Source of the DNA: an uncultured Erysipelotrichaceae bacterium
Lineage (GTDB): Bacteria; Bacillota_I; Bacilli_A; Erysipelotrichales; Erysipelotrichaceae
Reading direction: 5' to 3'
DNA length: 7,985 nt
Assembly (NCBI GenBank): GCA_905201565.1
Contig: CAJKOS010000080.1
Coordinates: 1-7,985, forward strand
Shown: positions 5,496 to 7,985 of the stretch, piece after piece
How the letters are laid out: every line of letters begins with the position of its first letter
Numbering within the stretch: the stretch's first letter is position 1
Program-made: the position numbers and the translations under genes
Notes under the pieces: generated by a model
Databases searched by the model: none
Told to the model about the DNA's origin: nothing
Seen by the model: only the letters and a program-made list of their open reading frames with translations

Positions 5496-5990
5496 ATGAA
5501 CGAAAAAAGATTACATACTGCCCTGGAAGAATTTACCCTTCCGGCATGGCGTGAAATACCAGATGTTGGACTATACCTCGATCAGGTGGTCAAATATATC
5601 AATGGTTTTCTCTCCGGTTTCCCGGAAATGCAGATAACCGGTTCCATGGTATCCAACTACGTCAAACACAAGATCATCCCTTCACCTGTGCGCAAGACAT
5701 ACAGCCGTGAACAGCTCGCATCTTTGATTTTTATTGCCATGGCAAAGACGGTATTGTCCATGGATCACATCCGCATCTGTCTTAAGGGGAAAGATATCTT
5801 TGCGGATGCGGAAAACACATATGATGCCTTTGCGGAGAATATGATGCGCAGTGTCCACCGCTTTTCCAAAAACGATGAAGAAATTGCATTCATGTCTCAC
5901 GATACCCTGTATGACATTGTCATTGCGGTTGCACATAAGATGTATCTTGAACGATATTTTGATGAGATCACACAAAACGAAGCAGACTGA
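5496..5990 (+). CDS. DUF1836 family protein, putative DNA-binding regulator
   Basis: 164 residues. LPAWREIPDVGLYLDQVVKY (15-34) is the typical DUF1836 opening, followed by ITGSMVSNYVKHKIIPSPVR (47-66), a helix-turn-helix resembling the MerR recognition unit, and KTYSREQLASLIFIAMAKTV (67-86), the conserved continuation. The rest is helical, without membrane spans. Members are small Bacillota proteins of uncharacterised role, thought to be regulators from the helix-turn-helix. The start is uncertain: ATG at 5496 coincides with the predicted transcription start, ATG at 5490 would lie inside the leader-free zone, and longer frames up to 5421 read through the promoter. The last codons (AAC GAA GCA GAC TGA) form one arm of the terminator. 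It diverges from trhA, and the symmetric region between them makes autoregulation plausible; that part is inference. Confidence 0.85.
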   Translation: MNEKRLHTALEEFTLPAWREIPDVGLYLDQVVKYINGFLSGFPEMQITGSMVSNYVKHKIIPSPVRKTYSREQLASLIFIAMAKTVLSMDHIRICLKGKDIFADAENTYDAFAENMMRSVHRFSKNDEEIAFMSHDTLYDIVIAVAHKMYLERYFDEITQNEAD

Positions 5991-6007
5991 TCAATCTGCT
6001 TCGTTTT
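5974..6007. terminator. Bidirectional terminator lying inside both convergent genes
   Basis: AAAACGAAGCAGA (5974-5986) pairs with TCTGCTTCGTTTT (5995-6007): a perfect 13-bp stem, eight-base loop. The A/T ends provide U-runs in both directions. The stop codons of DUF1836 (5988-5990) and trmD (5991-5993) sit next to each other in the loop with no base between them. Confidence 0.85.
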
Positions 6008-6737
6008 CTATACCATCAATTTTTCCTTCTTTGAGCCTTTTCAGCACTTTCTTTTCTTCTTCACTAAAGATGTGCTTCTCATAAAGATCTGGTCGTCTTT
6101 CTTTTGTTAACAAGAGGCTTTTGGCAATCCGCCATTCCCTGATCTTTGCATGGTTTCCCGATATGAGAACATCCGGCACCCTGTCTCCATGGTAGTCAGC
6201 AGGCTGGGTGTATTGTGGGTATTCCAACAGTCCATTTTCATACGATTCTTCAATGGTTGAATCATCGCGGATCGCCCCTTTGAGCAGGCGTACTACCGAA
6301 TCGATGATGACCATTGCCCCCATCTCACCACCGGTCAGCACATAATCACCGATGGAAACTTCTTCATCCACATGGTTTGTTATCCTTGCGTCGAGTCCTT
6401 CATAATGTCCGCAGAGAAGAATGAGATGGTCGAGTTTAGCAAATTCATGTGCCTTTGCCTGATCATATGTCTTTCCAGATGCGGAAAGGATGACCGTATG
6501 AGAGTTATCCTCTTTTACCGAAAGCAAAGCATCGAGCACCGGCTGACATTTCATAACCATGCCAGCACCACCACCAAAAGGACTATCGTCCACATGGCGG
6601 TATCTGTCCAATGCAAAGTCACGGATCTGCACAAAGTCAATGGTGACAAGTTCTTTATCGATTGCCCGTTTGATGATGGAAGTGCCAATTACACTTTCAA
6701 ACATCTCTGGGAAAAGTGTCAATACGGTAATTCTCAT
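5991..6737 (-). CDS. trmD: tRNA (guanine37-N1)-methyltransferase TrmD
   Basis: 248 residues, the usual size. TrmD methylates G37 of tRNAs with G36 using S-adenosylmethionine and prevents +1 frameshifts; it is a trefoil-knot (SPOUT) dimer. Visible motifs: MRITVLTLFPEMF (1-13), DDSPFGGGAGMV (50-61), LLCGHYEGLD (107-116) and SIGDYVLTGGE (128-138), the SAM-binding knot. EESYENGLLEYPQYTQP (163-179) contains Glu164 where the E. coli enzyme has the catalytic Asp169; I believe Glu is common here in Bacillota. YTQP in place of the usual YTRP is a small oddity. The ATG overlaps the rimM stop by ATGA (6734-6737), so translation is coupled. The last residues NEAD are encoded by a terminator arm. No rplS follows, unlike the common rimM-trmD-rplS order. 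Confidence 0.97.
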   Translation of the reverse strand: MRITVLTLFPEMFESVIGTSIIKRAIDKELVTIDFVQIRDFALDRYRHVDDSPFGGGAGMVMKCQPVLDALLSVKEDNSHTVILSASGKTYDQAKAHEFAKLDHLILLCGHYEGLDARITNHVDEEVSIGDYVLTGGEMGAMVIIDSVVRLLKGAIRDDSTIEESYENGLLEYPQYTQPADYHGDRVPDVLISGNHAKIREWRIAKSLLLTKERRPDLYEKHIFSEEEKKVLKRLKEGKIDGIENEAD

Positions 6738-7243
6738 AGCAGTCCTTCGATCACATGGACGATGATTTCCCTGTTTTCATCATCCACTTCTTTAATAAAG
6801 GCAGGTACATAGGGAATCAATGCATCTTTTTGTCCCTGTCTTGTGACACGCATGTTGCGCTGTGCCCCACGGGTATCTTCCATGTCCTTTACTTCACCGA
6901 TAACATTGCCATCTTCATCTTTGACAACCATGCCGATGAGATCATCCACATAATGTCTGCCATCGGTGAGTTCTTGTCTGTCTTCTTCATTGACAAAGAC
7001 ATCACACGTCTTATATTTCTCAACATCGTTGATATCCTTGCACTCTTTGAAGCTGACAAGGGGAAATCCCTTGTGCACACGGTAGCTCTTGACTGTAAAA
7101 GGAAGGTAGTTTCCTTCAAAACGGATATAGACCATTGCATTTTCTGCATAGCGCTCTTCGTCAAAATCCGAGAAGCTTTTGATTTTGACTTCACCACGGA
7201 TACCGTGGGTATTGATAATCGTTCCTATTCTGATGTATTCCAT
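6734..7243 (-). CDS. rimM: Ribosome maturation factor RimM
   Basis: 169 residues, standard length. RimM helps assemble the head of the 30S subunit by binding uS19 and is needed for 16S rRNA processing. The N-terminal barrel shows RIGTIINTHGIRGEVKIKSF (5-24) with the conserved HGIRGEVK. The C-terminal PRC barrel begins at YVDDLIGMVVKDEDG (98-112) and ends IPYVPAFIKEVDDENREI (143-160) and VHVIEGLL, all typical. The ATG at 7243 is in the conserved place, but there is no Shine-Dalgarno: the -10 box TATAAT is only seven bases upstream, so the mRNA would be leaderless. It is followed by the overlapping trmD. The usual ylqD gene between khpA and rimM is missing. Confidence 0.96.
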   Translation of the reverse strand: MEYIRIGTIINTHGIRGEVKIKSFSDFDEERYAENAMVYIRFEGNYLPFTVKSYRVHKGFPLVSFKECKDINDVEKYKTCDVFVNEEDRQELTDGRHYVDDLIGMVVKDEDGNVIGEVKDMEDTRGAQRNMRVTRQGQKDALIPYVPAFIKEVDDENREIIVHVIEGLL

Positions 7244-7250
7244 GAACCGG

Positions 7251-7279
7251 ATTATAGCAAAGAATACAAAAAAAGTCTG
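7251..7279 (-). promoter_or_regulatory. Extended -10 promoter of rimM-trmD
   Basis: TGCTATAAT carries a TG extension and a perfect TATAAT (7256-7251). A partial -35, CAGACT (7279-7274), lies 17 bases upstream inside the 3' part of the khpA terminator stem. Seven bases (CCGGTTC) separate the -10 from the rimM ATG, which places the transcription start at or next to the A of the ATG. Confidence 0.65.
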
Positions 7280-7293
7280 CTGTTGCAGACCTT
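7268..7293 (-). terminator. Rho-independent terminator after khpA
   Basis: GTCTGC (7290-7285, minus strand) pairs with GCAGAC (7280-7275) around the loop AACA. The stem can extend with a G-U and two A-U pairs, and seven T residues follow (7274-7268). It closes the rpsP-khpA unit and overlaps the rimM promoter. Confidence 0.9.
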
Positions 7294-7305
7294 GTTGAGA
7301 AAAGA

Positions 7306-7563
7306 TTATGCTTCTTCCCTTTCCTCGAAGCGGATAGATACCTTCTTGTTTTCCCGGTGAGAAGCAACACTCATCACCTGGCGGAGCGCACTTGCCATAG
7401 ATCCCTTGCGGCCGATGAGACGTGCGACGTCCTCATTGGTAGCTCTGACCTCAAGTACTACTTCCCTTGCATCACTGTCTGTTACCTCATGTACTTCCAG
7501 CTGGTCTTTTTCTTCAACCATCGGAATGACAAGGTCATACAGAACCTGTTCAAGATTGGTCAT
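7306..7563 (-). CDS. khpA: KH-domain RNA-binding protein KhpA
   Basis: 85 residues, the family size (also called YlqC). A single KH domain with the GRKG loop at 51-54 (EDVARLIGRKGSMASALRQV), which contacts single-stranded RNA. In Gram-positive bacteria KhpA pairs with KhpB/Jag and influences cell elongation and mRNA handling. The start at 7563 lies three bases after the rpsP stop. Only a weak AAGAAG or AGAG element precedes it, so translation is probably coupled to rpsP. The terminator directly follows the stop codon. Confidence 0.95.
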   Translation of the reverse strand: MTNLEQVLYDLVIPMVEEKDQLEVHEVTDSDAREVVLEVRATNEDVARLIGRKGSMASALRQVMSVASHRENKKVSIRFEEREEA

Positions 7564-7566
7564 CTC

Positions 7567-7851
7567 TTACTTCTTTGCCTTAGCGGCAACCTTCTGCTCG
7601 TGGAATGTCTTCATGACACCCTGTCTGGACAGGATGTTACGGACTGTATCAGATGGCTGAGCGCCATTGTGCAGCCAGGAAAGAGCCTTTTCAGCATCGA
7701 GAACAACTGTTTCCGGATCTGTTGTAGGGTTGATGTAACCGATTGTTTCGATTTCACGACCATCACGACGGCAACGGGAATCCGCTGCTACGATACGATA
7801 TCTAGGTGCCTTCTTAGCACCAGTTCTCTTCAAACGAAGTTTTACTGCCAT
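7567..7851 (-). CDS. rpsP: 30S ribosomal protein bS16
   Basis: 94 residues, a normal bS16. [20 protein letters not shown] (1-20) and [20 protein letters not shown] (23-42) are characteristic, followed by [20 protein letters not shown] and [15 protein letters not shown]. The protein binds 16S rRNA in the body of the 30S subunit and is needed for assembly. The start has a strong AAGGAGG nine bases upstream. It is first in the rpsP-khpA unit. In many Bacillota ffh lies upstream; here a terminator and a mobile-element-like end are seen instead. Confidence 0.98.
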   Translation of the reverse strand: MAVKLRLKRTGAKKAPRYRIVAADSRCRRDGREIETIGYINPTTDPETVVLDAEKALSWLHNGAQPSDTVRNILSRQGVMKTFHEQKVAAKAKK

Positions 7852-7879
7852 GTGTTATTTCCTCCTTAAAACCTCAATC

Positions 7880-7907
7880 ATTATAGCAACAAGAAAAAGA
7901 GTGTCAA
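7880..7907 (-). promoter_or_regulatory. Promoter of rpsP-khpA
   Basis: TTGACA (7907-7902) and TATAAT (7885-7880), both perfect, are 16 bases apart, and TG precedes the -10 (TTGCTATAAT, the same ten bases as in the rimM promoter). Transcription would start near 7873, leaving a leader of about 22 bases that includes AAGGAGG. The -35 is part of the preceding terminator stem. Confidence 0.8.
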
Positions 7908-7924
7908 GCTTTTTTACTTGACAC
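7891..7924 (-). terminator. Rho-independent terminator upstream of rpsP
   Basis: GTGTCAAG (7924-7917, minus strand) pairs with CTTGACAC (7908-7901), 8 bp around an A-rich eight-base loop, followed by TCTTTTTCTTG. It ends whatever transcript enters from the right edge. Confidence 0.75.
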
Positions 7925-7927
7925 CCC

Positions 7928-7985
7928 ATATTTATCTAAAACCCCAGCAGAATACTCCCACCTCTACAGGTGGTGAGATGAATGC
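7928..7985 (-). mobile_element. Possible right end of an IS200/IS605-type (TnpB) element, partial
   Basis: On the minus strand CTC-A-CCACCT, loop GTAG, then AGGTGGGAG gives a nine-pair hairpin with a single bulged base (7955-7977), followed by GAGTATTCTGCTGGGG and TTTTAGATAAA. Bulged subterminal hairpins of this kind mark the ends of IS605-family elements, and in TnpB elements they also form the end of the guide RNA. The similarity is from memory. The body, including any tnpB gene, would lie beyond the window to the right. The alternative is an ordinary 3' untranslated hairpin of the upstream gene. Confidence 0.4.

Noticed and set aside
6243..6249. TrmD Glu164 in place of the catalytic Asp of the E. 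coli enzyme
   Set aside because: I believe Glu at this place is common in Bacillota TrmD, all other motifs are intact, so it is not evidence of an inactive enzyme.
6755..7360. Plus-strand frame opposite rimM (201 codons)
   Set aside because: Antisense shadow of a certain gene, with no ribosome binding site and no family resemblance.
7357..7869. Plus-strand frame opposite khpA and rpsP (170 codons)
   Set aside because: Antisense shadow; it ends in the rpsP leader and resembles no family.
1..7985. Search for CRISPR arrays, tRNA, rRNA and named riboswitches
   Set aside because: No regularly spaced repeats, no tRNA-like cloverleaf with conserved arms, no rRNA and no riboswitch consensus I can recognise were seen.

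Overview
This window looks like a chromosomal segment of a low-GC Gram-positive bacterium (Bacillota). The Bacillota-type genes (rpsP-khpA, rimM-trmD, a DUF1836 regulator, a pyrimidine-nucleoside phosphorylase) and the strong AGGAGG ribosome binding sites support this. An Erysipelotrichia-like host is my best guess, from the gene mix only. Almost everything is on the minus strand; only the genes at 1586-2062 and 5496-5990 are on the plus strand.

Left part (1-1585): an AT-rich, accessory-looking stretch. A 214-residue secreted protein is followed, on the same strand, by a multi-pass membrane protein that runs off the left edge. I recognise neither. A 456-base gap (1130-1585) with several inverted repeats and no convincing gene separates them from an unrecognised 158-residue cytoplasmic protein, which ends at a bidirectional terminator.

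Middle part (2094-4653): a minus-strand cluster with three genes: a 79-residue helix-turn-helix protein resembling sigma-70 region 4, pyrimidine-nucleoside phosphorylase (pdp), and a MerR-type DNA-binding protein anchored in the membrane. The last two overlap by ATGA. The cluster begins directly after a terminator. The 79-residue gene has its Shine-Dalgarno in the loop of a perfect hairpin and its start codon in the stem, so this entrance looks built for regulation. Next is a TrhA/hemolysin III (PAQR) membrane protein.

Right part (5360-7985): trhA and a DUF1836 regulator diverge from an intergenic region that is dyad-symmetric about base 5431. The DUF1836 promoter is placed so that the mRNA would start at the AUG (leaderless). 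DUF1836 and trmD converge, and both end inside the same terminator hairpin, which makes both proteins end in NEAD. The ribosome-linked genes are split into two units: rpsP-khpA, closed by a terminator, and rimM-trmD, restarted by an extended -10 promoter directly behind that terminator and also predicted leaderless. The usual neighbours ylqD (between khpA and rimM) and rplS (after trmD) are absent. At the right edge, just upstream of the rpsP promoter, is a bulged hairpin resembling the right end of an IS200/IS605-family (TnpB) element whose body would lie outside the window.

All functional statements come from reading the sequence; no database search was run.
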